From assembly GCA_963708795.1 (NCBI GenBank), contig CAVPUH010000009.1:558001-622000 (forward strand): DNA of 64,000 nt. Direction: 5' to 3'. Made by a program: the position numbers and the translations under genes. Under the pieces are notes generated by a model. It worked only from the letters and a program-made list of their open reading frames with translations, made no database searches and was not told the DNA's origin. Of the stretch, positions 8,812 through 17,176 are shown piece after piece (the first letter of the stretch is position 1; every line of letters begins with the position of its first letter). The DNA is from DAIQRJ01 sp963708795 (lineage in GTDB: Bacteria; Actinomycetota; Actinomycetes; Propionibacteriales; DAIQRJ01).

Positions 8812-9551
8812 ACCTGACCCTGCGCATCTGGCGCCAGACCGACGCCGACGACCGCGGTGGCATGCGGACCTATCAGCTCACTGACGTGTCGCCCGACATG
8901 TCGTTCCTCGAGATGCTCGACATCCTCAACGAGAAGCTGACGATGGCGGGCGAGGACCCGGTCGCGTTCGACAGCGACTGCCGGGAGGGCATCTGCGGCG
9001 CGTGCGGTGTGGTGATCAACGGCAACCCGCACGGGCCTCAGCAGACGACGACGTGCCAGCTCCACATGCGCAGCTTCCGCGACGGCGACACGATCGACAT
9101 CGAGCCCTGGCGCTCCGGCGCCTTCCCCGTGCTCAAGGACCTCGTCGTCGACCGCGGTGCGTTCGACCGCATCATCGGGGCCGGTGGTTACGTCAGTGCC
9201 CCCACCGGCTCCGCACCGGAGGCCCACGCGACGCCCGTACCGAAGCCGGACGCGGACCTCGCGTTCGAGAACGCCACCTGCATCGGCTGCGGAGCCTGTG
9301 TGGCTGCCTGCCCGAACGGCTCGGCGATGCTCTTCACGTCCGCCAAGGTCACCCATCTCAACCTGCTCCCGCAGGGCGGGCCGGAGCGGGAGTCGCGGGT
9401 GCTGGACATGGTCTCGCAGATGGACGCGGAGGGCTTCGGCGGATGCACCAACACGGGCGCCTGCACGCAGGTGTGCCCGAAGGGCATCCCGCTGGACTCG
9501 ATCGCGAACCTGAACCACGAGTACCTGCGGGCTCTGCGCCTGCAGGACTGA
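8808..9551 (+). CDS. sdhB: Succinate dehydrogenase iron-sulfur subunit
   Basis: 247-aa subunit linking FAD to heme. The N-terminal ferredoxin domain has CREGICGACG plus a further cysteine in TTCQLHMRSF for the [2Fe-2S] cluster. The C-terminal domain has CIGCGACVAACPNG and CTNTGACTQVCPKG for the [4Fe-4S] and [3Fe-4S] clusters. Length and motif spacing are normal for type-B enzymes. The start GTG overlaps the sdhA stop by 4 nt. The next gene is convergent, 5 bp away, and no terminator hairpin is obvious between them. Confidence 0.95.
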   Translation: MNLTLRIWRQTDADDRGGMRTYQLTDVSPDMSFLEMLDILNEKLTMAGEDPVAFDSDCREGICGACGVVINGNPHGPQQTTTCQLHMRSFRDGDTIDIEPWRSGAFPVLKDLVVDRGAFDRIIGAGGYVSAPTGSAPEAHATPVPKPDADLAFENATCIGCGACVAACPNGSAMLFTSAKVTHLNLLPQGGPERESRVLDMVSQMDAEGFGGCTNTGACTQVCPKGIPLDSIANLNHEYLRALRLQD

Positions 9552-9555
9552 GCAC

Positions 9556-10278
9556 TCAGTTCGTCGACAGCCCGACCACGAGGTTGATCGTGGACGCCAG
9601 GATCACCGAACCGAACAGGTAGGACAGCAGGCTGTGCCGCAGCACGGTCGCGCGCATCGTCCGTCCGCTCAGGTTGGTGTCAGACACCTGATACGTCATG
9701 CCGAGTGTGAACGACAGGTAGGCGAAGTCGAGGTAGGCCGGCGCCTCGTCCTGGTTGAAGTCGATGCCACCGACCGGGTCGGAGTAGTAGAGGCTCGCGT
9801 AGCGCAGGGTGAAGAGCGTCTGCACGAGCAACCACGAGCACGCGACACTGACGACCGCGAGACCCGCGAGGACACCCTGATAGGCCCCGTGTGCGGACGC
9901 CGCGCGCCAGAGGACGTAGCCGACCGCGACGAGGCTGCCGACGTTGGCGCACAGCGTCAGCGTGTCGATCATCACCCGGCTCGGGTCTTCGGCCGTCGCG
10001 TGGCGCATGGTCTCGGTGGCATCGAACCGGCCGAGGCCGAGCCAGACCCAGGCCGAGAACGACGCGGCTGCGGCCGCCCAGCCGACGACCGGGGCGAAGT
10101 CCCAACCCCAGGCCAGCCCGGTCACGATGCCGGCGATCGCCCCGGTGACGCAGAGTCCGGCGAGGCGACCGCGGGAGTGTCGCCGCATGAGCCGTTGGAC
10201 CACCGGCCGGGTCGGTGCCGTCGACGGGGACGGCGCGCCCGCGCCGCCCGACGGCTCGCGCACGGCACCGTCACTCAT
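9556..10278 (-). CDS. DUF1345 family membrane protein
   Basis: About 240-aa integral membrane protein of the DUF1345 family, function unknown. Several hydrophobic segments are seen: LAGLCVTGAIAGIVTGLAWG, VVGWAAAAASFSAWVWLGLG, LCANVGSLVAVGYVLW, and the conserved YLDFAYLSFTLGMTYQVSDT block followed by a last membrane span. The start is ambiguous: ATG at 10278 overlaps the upstream fic stop by 8 nt, while ATG at 10311 has a GCGAGG site but overlaps fic by 41 nt. I chose 10278. The arrangement suggests co-transcription with fic. Confidence 0.78.
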   Translation of the reverse strand: MSDGAVREPSGGAGAPSPSTAPTRPVVQRLMRRHSRGRLAGLCVTGAIAGIVTGLAWGWDFAPVVGWAAAAASFSAWVWLGLGRFDATETMRHATAEDPSRVMIDTLTLCANVGSLVAVGYVLWRAASAHGAYQGVLAGLAVVSVACSWLLVQTLFTLRYASLYYSDPVGGIDFNQDEAPAYLDFAYLSFTLGMTYQVSDTNLSGRTMRATVLRHSLLSYLFGSVILASTINLVVGLSTN

Positions 10279-11398
10279 GGCGCCAGTGAACCACGGAGCC
10301 GAAGCCGTCATCGTCGTCCTCGCGAACGAGCACGTCGAGGAAGGCCGTGTGGAGGAAGAGGCGCTCGCGACCGATGCGCAGGTCGGTCAGGATGCCGTGC
10401 TCGACGAGATCGTTCAGCCAGCCCGTGGCGGTCGGACGGGAGACGTCACACCGCTTCACGACATCGGCGATCCGGCAGTAGGGCTGGGCGAACAACACGG
10501 CGAGCAGGTCGGAGTTCCGGCCGCCCGTGGTGGCCGACCGGGCGCGTCGAGCGACGTCGGACTGCAGGGTCCGGACCGCTGCGATCTTCGAGACCGTCGA
10601 CGTGGCCGTCCGGGTCACGGCCGCGAGCATGTAGACGATCCACGGTTCCCAGGCACCGTCGCTCGTGACCGCGCGGAGCAGCCGGTAGTACTCCACCTTG
10701 TTCGCGATGATGAAGCGGGACAGGTAGAGGATCGGATCTCGGATGAGACCTGCCTCGATCAGCATCAGGATGTTGAGGATCCGCCCGGTGCGACCGTTGC
10801 CGTCGGCGTACGGGTGGATCGCCTCGAACTGGTAGTGCGCGATCGCCATCCGCACCAGCGGGTCGAGGCTGTCGGAGCCATGGACGAAGCGCTCCCAGTT
10901 GGCCAGCCGGTCGGCGATGACGGCCGCACCCTGGGGTGGCGAGTAGACGACCCGGCCGGTGGCCGGATTGCCGATCCGGGTGCCCGGTACCCGTCGCAAT
11001 GCCATCTCCCGCCCTTGGACCGCCGAACAGATCCGGGTGGCCGTCCGGGCGGTGAGCGGCCTCGACCGGATGGCCGCCACTCCCTCCAGCAGGGCCGATC
11101 GGTAGCGCAGCGCCTCCTTCGTGGAGGGATCGGTCGCGGTGGCCGTCGCCGTGGAGTACCGGAACAACTCGTCGGCGGTCGTCATGATGTTCTCGATCTC
11201 CGAGCTCGCCTGTGCCTCGAGCAACGGGATGACGTTCAACAGGACGGTCGGATTGGCGAGCAGGTCGGCCGCCTGGTCGAGTCTCGCCAGTGCGGCGCGG
11301 GCCTCGATGGCCGCTTTGAGGACGGTCTTCGTCTCGACCTCGATCGGCGGCGGAACGTCCGGCAGGTCGTCATACGGCACCCGCGGGTCCCAGGACAT
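10271..11398 (-). CDS. Fic family AMP-transferase, class II (self-inhibited)
   Basis: 375-aa protein. The catalytic motif HPYADGNGRTGR matches HPFx(D/E)GNGRxxR of enzymes that transfer AMP from ATP to a protein hydroxyl. The N-terminal helix contains SSEIEN, which fits the inhibitory (S/T)xxxE(G/N) motif, so it is class II, autoinhibited in cis. The C-terminal 90 residues (CRIADVVKRCDVSRPTATGW) look like a winged helix. The start is ATG at 11398 with AGGAG upstream. No separate antitoxin gene is next to it. A 33-bp inverted repeat lies 28 bp upstream of the start and may be an operator. Confidence 0.9.
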   Translation of the reverse strand: MSWDPRVPYDDLPDVPPPIEVETKTVLKAAIEARAALARLDQAADLLANPTVLLNVIPLLEAQASSEIENIMTTADELFRYSTATATATDPSTKEALRYRSALLEGVAAIRSRPLTARTATRICSAVQGREMALRRVPGTRIGNPATGRVVYSPPQGAAVIADRLANWERFVHGSDSLDPLVRMAIAHYQFEAIHPYADGNGRTGRILNILMLIEAGLIRDPILYLSRFIIANKVEYYRLLRAVTSDGAWEPWIVYMLAAVTRTATSTVSKIAAVRTLQSDVARRARSATTGGRNSDLLAVLFAQPYCRIADVVKRCDVSRPTATGWLNDLVEHGILTDLRIGRERLFLHTAFLDVLVREDDDDGFGSVVHWRHE

Positions 11399-11426
11399 AC
11401 GTCAAGTCTCCTGACAGGTGAGTCGG

Positions 11427-11459
11427 ACGTGGAAAGTATTCGCGTCAAACTTTACACGT
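11427..11459. promoter_or_regulatory. 33-bp inverted repeat upstream of fic
   Basis: Arms ACGTGGAAAGT (11427-11437) and ACTTTACACGT (11449-11459) match at 10 of 11 positions around an 11-bp spacer. It sits in an AT-rich patch of otherwise GC-rich DNA, 28 bp from the fic start. This looks like an operator rather than a terminator, as there is no gene end here. Confidence 0.5.
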
Positions 11460-11497
11460 TTGCAGTCCTGAGGTGGGGGCCAAACGTCAGCGCGGCA

Positions 11498-13417
11498 TCA
11501 GCCGAGCAGGTCGTCCACGTAGCACCAGCGCCAGGCCTCGCCGATCTCGAAGCTTCGCATTACCAGGTGACCCGTCTCCCGGAAGTGGGCCGCGGCGTGC
11601 TTGTGCACGCTGGAGTCGCAACAGCCGACGTGCCCGCAGGTCAGGCACAGCCGAAGGTGGACCCACTCGGTCCCGTCGCGCAGGCACTCCTCACAGCCTT
11701 TAGGCGTGTGCGGCTTGGTGTTCGTCGGCGCATCGCGGAGGTGCTCGCACCCGCCGGCTCCGACCGTGCCGGCGCCGTCGAGTTCGTCGTCGCGCGTCGA
11801 CGTGTCCACCGGAGCGGCCCGGTCGAGCATGGCCTCCTCCACGTCCAGCGCGGCGAGCACCCGGGTGAGCACGGCGGCGTCGACGGCACCGGAGTCGCGA
11901 ACCCGCAGGACCTCCTCGCGCTCGGACGTGAGCATCTCGATCCGCACTCGCGCGTACACCTGGCTCGGGGTGTCGTCGCTGCCGCCGAGGCGCTCCCAGA
12001 CTGCGTCGGCGCGCTCGAGGCTGCGGGTCCGGAGTCGCTTCAACACCTCCGGCGGGATCTCGGCCCGCTCAGCCTTTCGGTGGCCGCCCCCGCCGCCGGC
12101 CGACTCGCCGTTGCCTCCGGTGATCTCGTCCAACCGGGAGAGCCCGGCCCCGACCGCGGCCTGGTAGACGCTCGCCTCCGCCAGCGCGTCCGACGCCGCA
12201 TCCGGGCCGACCAGCCCGAGCCGGCGAACGAGCGCCGGCAACGTCGAGCCCTGGATGAGCAGCGTCCCGGCTACGACGACGAGCGCGATCAGCACGAGCA
12301 CCTCGCGGTACTGCACGTCGGCGGCCAGGCTGAAGGCGGCGGCCAGCGTGACGACGCCGCGCATGCCCGCCCAGCCGAGCACGAGCGGGACGCGCCAGTT
12401 CGGTGCCGGGTCGCGCTCGGCGATCCGTGGCACCAGCCGGGTGACGTAGGTGGCCGGGAAGAGCCAGACCATCCGCAGCACGATCACGGTCACCAGGACA
12501 GCGACGCAGGCCCAGACGATCGTCGACAAGGGGAGGTCGCTGTCGCCGACGGCGGACACGATGGCGCGTGCCTGGAGCCCGATCATCGCGAAGACGCTGT
12601 TCTCCAGGACGAAGGCGATCGTGCTCCAGTTGTTCTGTTCGACGATCCGCCCGGGAGCGGACTGGATGAGGAAGGCCTTGTGTCCCAGGAGCAGGCCCGC
12701 CACGACGACCGCCAGCACGCCCGAGGCGTGCAACTCCTCCGCGACGAGGTAGGCGACGAACGGGGTGATCAGCGAGATCGAGGTGTCGATGAGTACGTCG
12801 TCGACCCGCTTGCGCAGTTGACCGGTGACCCAGGCGATGCCCACGCCGACGAGCGCTCCGCCCACGCTGGCCCAGACGAAGTCGAGGGCCACGTGCCACG
12901 TGCTGACGGCGACGGCCACGGCCGCGACTGCGGTCCGCAACGCCACCAGGGCGGTCGCGTCGTTCACGAGGCTCTCGCCTTCGAGGATGGTCACCAGCCG
13001 CCGGGGCATCCCCACCCGTCGGGCCACCGCACTCGCGGCCACCGCGTCCGGAGGAGCCACGATGGCGCCGAGGGCGAAGGCGATCGGCGCCGGGATGGGC
13101 AGCACCCACATGGCGACGAACCCGACCCCGACGACGGTGAAGACCACGAGACCGACCGACAGCAACAGGATCGGACGGAGGTTCTGGCGGAAGTCGACCA
13201 GAGAGGTGCGGATCGCCGCCGAGTAGAGCAGGGGTGGGAGTAGCCCGACGAGTACCAGTTCGGACGAGATCGTGAAGTGCTGCAGGAGCGGGAGGTAGGA
13301 GAGCACGAACCCTGCCACCACGAGCAGCAGCGGCGGCGAGATCCGGTAGCGGGCCGCCACCCCGGCCACGGCGGTGACGCCGGCGACCAGGACGACGAGG
13401 ACGAAAGCGGTGTGCAC
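11498..13417 (-). CDS. CPA1 Na+/H+ antiporter with C-terminal UBP zinc finger
   Basis: 639-aa plasma-membrane cation/proton exchanger. Residues 1 to about 410 hold about 12 hydrophobic segments of the CPA1/NhaP family, with the transport motif GAIVAPPDAVAAS and the ESLVNDATALVAL block. After a hydrophilic stretch, residues about 555-639 form a UBP-type zinc finger: C and H ligands are seen in GCEHL, GCEECL, RLCLTCGHVGCCDSS, HKHAAAHF and ETGHLV. The start is GTG at 13417. It lies 63 bp downstream of the DUF2891 gene on the same strand. Confidence 0.9.
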   Translation of the reverse strand: MHTAFVLVVLVAGVTAVAGVAARYRISPPLLLVVAGFVLSYLPLLQHFTISSELVLVGLLPPLLYSAAIRTSLVDFRQNLRPILLLSVGLVVFTVVGVGFVAMWVLPIPAPIAFALGAIVAPPDAVAASAVARRVGMPRRLVTILEGESLVNDATALVALRTAVAAVAVAVSTWHVALDFVWASVGGALVGVGIAWVTGQLRKRVDDVLIDTSISLITPFVAYLVAEELHASGVLAVVVAGLLLGHKAFLIQSAPGRIVEQNNWSTIAFVLENSVFAMIGLQARAIVSAVGDSDLPLSTIVWACVAVLVTVIVLRMVWLFPATYVTRLVPRIAERDPAPNWRVPLVLGWAGMRGVVTLAAAFSLAADVQYREVLVLIALVVVAGTLLIQGSTLPALVRRLGLVGPDAASDALAEASVYQAAVGAGLSRLDEITGGNGESAGGGGGHRKAERAEIPPEVLKRLRTRSLERADAVWERLGGSDDTPSQVYARVRIEMLTSEREEVLRVRDSGAVDAAVLTRVLAALDVEEAMLDRAAPVDTSTRDDELDGAGTVGAGGCEHLRDAPTNTKPHTPKGCEECLRDGTEWVHLRLCLTCGHVGCCDSSVHKHAAAHFRETGHLVMRSFEIGEAWRWCYVDDLLG

Positions 13418-13480
13418 GGCGTCAGTGTCCCAAGTCGGCCGCGGCGATGCTGTCGCCGTCCGTCGGCGCGACCTCGCGCG

Positions 13481-14515
13481 TCAGGGTCGGGAGGCCGTCT
13501 CGGCCAGGAGCGCGAAGCTGACCAGCCAGTGGGTGGACATGAAGTGCCCGGAGGTGACTTCGGCCTCGGCGAACGCGACCTGCCGGTCGGCCGCCTCGGC
13601 GAGGACGACCCGGAGCTCGGGGTCCGGCAGCACGGCGGCGAGTCCGCGCAGGTGCCCGCCACGCGAGAGCGCCAGGCCGAACAGATGCACGAGCTGGCCG
13701 TCGGCCCGGTCGAGGACGACCGGCGTGCGGAGCAGCTGCGCGTGCCGCGGCGACCCCAGGCCGGGGAGGAAGGCGGCGAGCCACTCGGCGAACTGTGCCG
13801 CCGGCAGCACGCGGCGCATCAGATCGGCCTCGGCGAGCGCCGGTGAGAGGAAGTCCGACCCGGACGGTTCGAACGTCGTCTGCATGTCCCGGTCGGAGCC
13901 GAACCACTCGATCGCACGGCCACGGCAGGCATCCACGACGTCGGCCCGCCCGAGATCCACGAAGGCGTCGAGGAGCAGACCGAGCGCGAACGCGGAGTTG
14001 GAGTGCACACCGTGACGGACCGGGTACGCCTGCCGGGGCAGCCAGTCGAGCACGCAGGTCGCCACCGCGTCGGCGAGCGGTCGCGTCGCCGAGGCCCAGC
14101 GAGGAGCCATCGGGTCGCCAGCGGTGTGACTCGCCGCCGCCAGCATCGAGGCCCACGCCCATCCGTACGGACGCTCGAAGCCACGTCGATCGAGCAGATA
14201 CGCCGCCTCGACGGCCACGTTGTCCTCGCTCAGACGTTCGGTGAGCAGTGTGCGCGCCCGGTCGGCGAGTCCCGATGCGGTGAGTTCGTCGGGCGCCAGC
14301 GTCAGCAGCCGCACGAGCGACCACTGCATGTGGGCGCTCGAATGCCAGTCCAGGCACCCGTGGAACGCCGGGTGCAGGCGGGCCGGAGTCACGTCGACGT
14401 CGTCGGGCGATCGCGACTGGTGCGCCGCGCCGTACGGAAACGGCGTGCCGAGCACCGACAGCGCGAGCTCGGCCCAGCCGGCGGCGTTCTCCGCGACGGA
14501 CACGCGGGCCTCCAT
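13481..14515 (-). CDS. DUF2891 family protein
   Basis: 344-aa soluble protein. The family signature HPAFHGCLDWHSSAHMQW lies near residue 50; the rest is a helix-rich sequence resembling an alpha/alpha barrel of glycoside-hydrolase or epimerase type (ERPYGWAWASMLAA, GVHSNSAFALGLLLDA, SGSDFLSPALAEADLMRRVL, MSTHWLVSFALL). The function of DUF2891 proteins is not established; a sugar-active role is a guess from the fold. Start is ATG at 14515. Confidence 0.8.
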   Translation of the reverse strand: MEARVSVAENAAGWAELALSVLGTPFPYGAAHQSRSPDDVDVTPARLHPAFHGCLDWHSSAHMQWSLVRLLTLAPDELTASGLADRARTLLTERLSEDNVAVEAAYLLDRRGFERPYGWAWASMLAAASHTAGDPMAPRWASATRPLADAVATCVLDWLPRQAYPVRHGVHSNSAFALGLLLDAFVDLGRADVVDACRGRAIEWFGSDRDMQTTFEPSGSDFLSPALAEADLMRRVLPAAQFAEWLAAFLPGLGSPRHAQLLRTPVVLDRADGQLVHLFGLALSRGGHLRGLAAVLPDPELRVVLAEAADRQVAFAEAEVTSGHFMSTHWLVSFALLAETASRP

Positions 14516-14829
14516 CCCGGATCTCGTGCCGGATCCGCGGTTCGGCCGGGGCCGCCACGATAGAGCGTGCGGACCGGAAAGGACCCGCCTCAGCCGGGCG
14601 TTGGCATGTGCGGCGCCTCAACCCGGCAGAACCCGCCTGCGACGAACCGGAGCCGACGCCATCGAGGCTGCGTTGGCGGCGGCCAGACGGCCCGGACGCT
14701 GATCGCGGAGCCGGCGGTATGCGGTGGACACGTCCGCGACCACCCGACAGGCTAGGTCGTGAGGCAGAGTGTCACCCCACCACCGAGAGCCGGCACCCCA
14801 GCACCCACAACGCAGTCGGGAGGAGCGCG
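14516..14829. other. Divergent intergenic region, DUF2891 / pxpA (314 bp)
   Basis: No convincing gene on either strand. It must hold the promoters for the DUF2891 gene (leftward) and the pxp operon (rightward). The only clear element is the pxpA ribosome binding site GGGAGGAG just before 14830. I see no strong inverted repeat or RNA structure. Confidence 0.5.
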
Positions 14830-15612
14830 ATGACGACGATCGACATCAACGCCGACACCGGCGAGTCCTACGGCCGCTGGAAGCTCGGCGACGACGACGC
14901 CATGTTCGAGTTCATCAGCAGCGCCAACGTGGCCTGCGGATTCCATGCCGGGGACCCGCTCACGCTGCGCACGGTCTGTGCGAGCGCCGTCGACTCGGGC
15001 GTGGTGATCGGCGCCCAGGTGGGCTATCCCGACCTCGCGGGCTTCGGCCGCCGGTTCATCGACATGGATCCCGACGAGCTGACGGCGGCGGTCATCTACC
15101 AGATCGGCGCCCTCGACGGACTGGCGCGGGCCGCGGGCGGGCGGGTGCGTTACGTCAAGCCGCACGGCGCGCTCTACAACACGGTCGTCCACCATCAGAA
15201 GCAGGCGCGGGCCGTGGTCGACGCCGTGCTCGCCTACGACGCCGACCTCCCTCTGCTCGGCCTGCCCGGATCGACGATCCTGCACATCGCCGAGGACCTC
15301 GGGCTGCGAGCGGTTCGCGAGGCCTTCGCGGACCGCGCCTACACCGCGGACGGCGGCCTGGTGGATCGGCGTGTGCCCGGGGCGGTGCTGCACGACCCGG
15401 AGGTGGTCGCCGGACGCGTCGTGCGGTTGGCGGTCGAGGGGTGGGTGGAGGCGTTCGACGGCACGGACCTCGCGTGCGAGGTGGACTCCATCTGCCTGCA
15501 CGGGGACACGGCGGGTGCGGTCGGTCTGGCGTCTGCGGCCCGTAAGGCGCTCGCCGATGCCCAGGTCGACGTCGAACCCTTCGTCCGAATCCAGCGAGCA
15601 GATCGCGACTGA
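14830..15612 (+). CDS. pxpA: 5-oxoprolinase subunit PxpA (LamB/YcsF family)
   Basis: 260-aa subunit of the ATP-dependent PxpABC 5-oxoprolinase, which opens pyroglutamate to glutamate. The N-terminus IDINADTGESYGRWKLGDDD and the block ANVACGFHAGDPLTLR are the LamB/YcsF signatures; VKPHGALYN and SICLHGDT hold conserved histidines. The start is ATG at 14830, preceded by GGAGGAG; the open frame runs further upstream without family similarity. It is followed 9 bp later by pxpB in the same direction. Confidence 0.93.
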   Translation: MTTIDINADTGESYGRWKLGDDDAMFEFISSANVACGFHAGDPLTLRTVCASAVDSGVVIGAQVGYPDLAGFGRRFIDMDPDELTAAVIYQIGALDGLARAAGGRVRYVKPHGALYNTVVHHQKQARAVVDAVLAYDADLPLLGLPGSTILHIAEDLGLRAVREAFADRAYTADGGLVDRRVPGAVLHDPEVVAGRVVRLAVEGWVEAFDGTDLACEVDSICLHGDTAGAVGLASAARKALADAQVDVEPFVRIQRADRD

Positions 15613-15621
15613 TCGAGCCCG

Positions 15622-16275
15622 ATGCGCATCCTGCCGTGCGGTGGGCACGCCCTGCTCGTCGAGTGCGAGCGCGACGCCGACGTCCTGGTGCTCGCCCGAG
15701 CGGTGGAACGCTCCGCCCGTGAAGGAACCCTACGGGGCGTCGAGGAGCTGGTGCCGGCCGCGCGCACGCTGCTGCTGCTGTGTGCTCCCGGCGCGGACCT
15801 CGCCGAGATCGCGGCTTCGGTGCGGCTCCTCGACCGGGCCGTCTCCGACGTCGCCGCCGGCGGCGGACCGGAGCCCGAGGACACCGCCGGCGGCGAGGTG
15901 GTCACGCTCGACGTGGTCTATGACGGCCCCGATCTCGACGAGGTGGCCGCCGTCACGGGCTCCACGCCCGAGGCGGTCGTCGCCACCCACACGGCCCTGG
16001 TCTGGACGGTCGCCTTCTGCGGCTTCGCACCGGGATTCGGCTACCTCCGGGCGCCCGGCGACCCGCTGGTCGTCGGACGGCACGCCTCGCCCCGGACGCG
16101 GGTACCCGCCGGATCGGTGGGACTCGCCGGACCGTACAGCGGGGTCTACCCGACGCCGAGCCCGGGCGGCTGGCAGCTCATCGGCCACACCGACGCCGCG
16201 CTGTGGGACGCGGCCCGAACTCCGCCGGCCCTGCTCGTCCCCGGTACGCACGTCAGGTTCCGGTCCCTCCGGTGA
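15622..16275 (+). CDS. pxpB: 5-oxoprolinase subunit PxpB
   Basis: 217-aa protein of the KipI/allophanate hydrolase subunit 1 family. It starts MRILPCGGHALLVECE and carries the signature CGFAPGFGYLRAPGDP and the RVPAGSVGLAGPYSGVYP block. It works with PxpC and PxpA in pyroglutamate cleavage. It ends 4 bp before the pxpC start. Confidence 0.92.
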   Translation: MRILPCGGHALLVECERDADVLVLARAVERSAREGTLRGVEELVPAARTLLLLCAPGADLAEIAASVRLLDRAVSDVAAGGGPEPEDTAGGEVVTLDVVYDGPDLDEVAAVTGSTPEAVVATHTALVWTVAFCGFAPGFGYLRAPGDPLVVGRHASPRTRVPAGSVGLAGPYSGVYPTPSPGGWQLIGHTDAALWDAARTPPALLVPGTHVRFRSLR

Positions 16276-16279
16276 CGTC

Positions 16280-17161
16280 GTGACCGCCACTTTGACGATC
16301 GTGCAGCCCGGGCCACTGGCGCTGATCGAGGATCTGGGGAGACCGGGCCATGCCGCGATCGGGGTCACCCGTTCGGGCGCGGCCGACCTGGGCGCGTTTC
16401 GACTGGCGAACCGGCTGGTGGGTAATCCCGAGTCGATGGCGGCCCTCGAGGTCACGCTCGGTGGACTGGTACTCGAGACGGACGCGCCGGTGCTGCTGGC
16501 CGTCACCGGAGCCGACGTGAGCCCGGTGGGTGCGTCGGATGCCGCGCTGAACCAGGTCTTCACACTCCTGCCCGGCGAGCGGCTGCGACTCCGGACGCCG
16601 GCGGCCGGGCTGCGGAGCTACGTCGGCGTCCGGGGTGGGATCGACGTCGAACGGGTGCTGGGAAGCCGGTCCACGGACGTCCTCGCCGGTCTCGGGCCAC
16701 CCCGGTTGCAGCCCGGTGCCCGGCTGCCGGTAGGGCATGGCATCGGCGACGTACCGGCCGTGGACGTCGCCCCCGTCGCGCGGCCCGCCGACGGGGTGGT
16801 CGTGCTGGCGTTGACGATGGGGCCGCGTGACGACTGGTTCACCGAGGCTGCCCGCTCGCTGTTGACGTCGACGGACTGGACGGTCACGGCCGAGCTCGAC
16901 CGGGTCGGCATCCGGCTGGCGGGACCGGCGCTCGAACGCGCGCGGCCGGCCGAGCTGCCGAGCGAGGGGATGCCGCGCGGGGCAGTCCAGGTGCCGGCGA
17001 ACGGTCAGCCGATCATCTTCGGCGCCGATCACCCGACCACCGGCGGCTATCCGGTGATCGGCGTCCTGACCGCTGGCGCCGGCGACCTCGCGGCGCAGCT
17101 CAGACCGGGACAACACGCGCGCTTCCGCGTGTGGCGTGGCCGGGTCGCATCTCACATATGA
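16280..17161 (+). CDS. pxpC: 5-oxoprolinase subunit PxpC
   Basis: 293-aa protein of the KipA/allophanate hydrolase subunit 2 family. Signatures are TIVQPGPLALIEDLGRPGHA near the N-terminus, GVTRSGAADLGAFRLAN, YVGVRGGIDV and DHPTTGGYPVIGVL near the C-terminus. The start is GTG at 16280, chosen because it lies 4 bp after the pxpB stop; the open frame upstream is overlap with pxpA/pxpB. It completes the pxpABC operon and is followed within 16 bp by the XRE-MurA-like gene. Confidence 0.92.
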   Translation: MTATLTIVQPGPLALIEDLGRPGHAAIGVTRSGAADLGAFRLANRLVGNPESMAALEVTLGGLVLETDAPVLLAVTGADVSPVGASDAALNQVFTLLPGERLRLRTPAAGLRSYVGVRGGIDVERVLGSRSTDVLAGLGPPRLQPGARLPVGHGIGDVPAVDVAPVARPADGVVVLALTMGPRDDWFTEAARSLLTSTDWTVTAELDRVGIRLAGPALERARPAELPSEGMPRGAVQVPANGQPIIFGADHPTTGGYPVIGVLTAGAGDLAAQLRPGQHARFRVWRGRVASHI

Positions 17162-17162
17162 G
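17151..17162. promoter_or_regulatory. Short inverted repeat before the XRE-MurA-like gene
   Basis: CTCA-CATA-TGAG at the junction between pxpC and the next gene, 15 bp before the chosen ATG (17177). It could be an operator for the XRE domain encoded just downstream, but at this size chance is possible. Confidence 0.25.
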
Positions 17163-17176
17163 TTATGGTGCTCCGC

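Noticed and set aside
9944..13243. A 1,099-codon open frame on the + strand
   Set aside because: It lies antisense to the DUF1345, Fic and antiporter genes, which have clear family motifs. The Arg/Asp/His-rich composition is typical of a shadow frame in GC-rich DNA.
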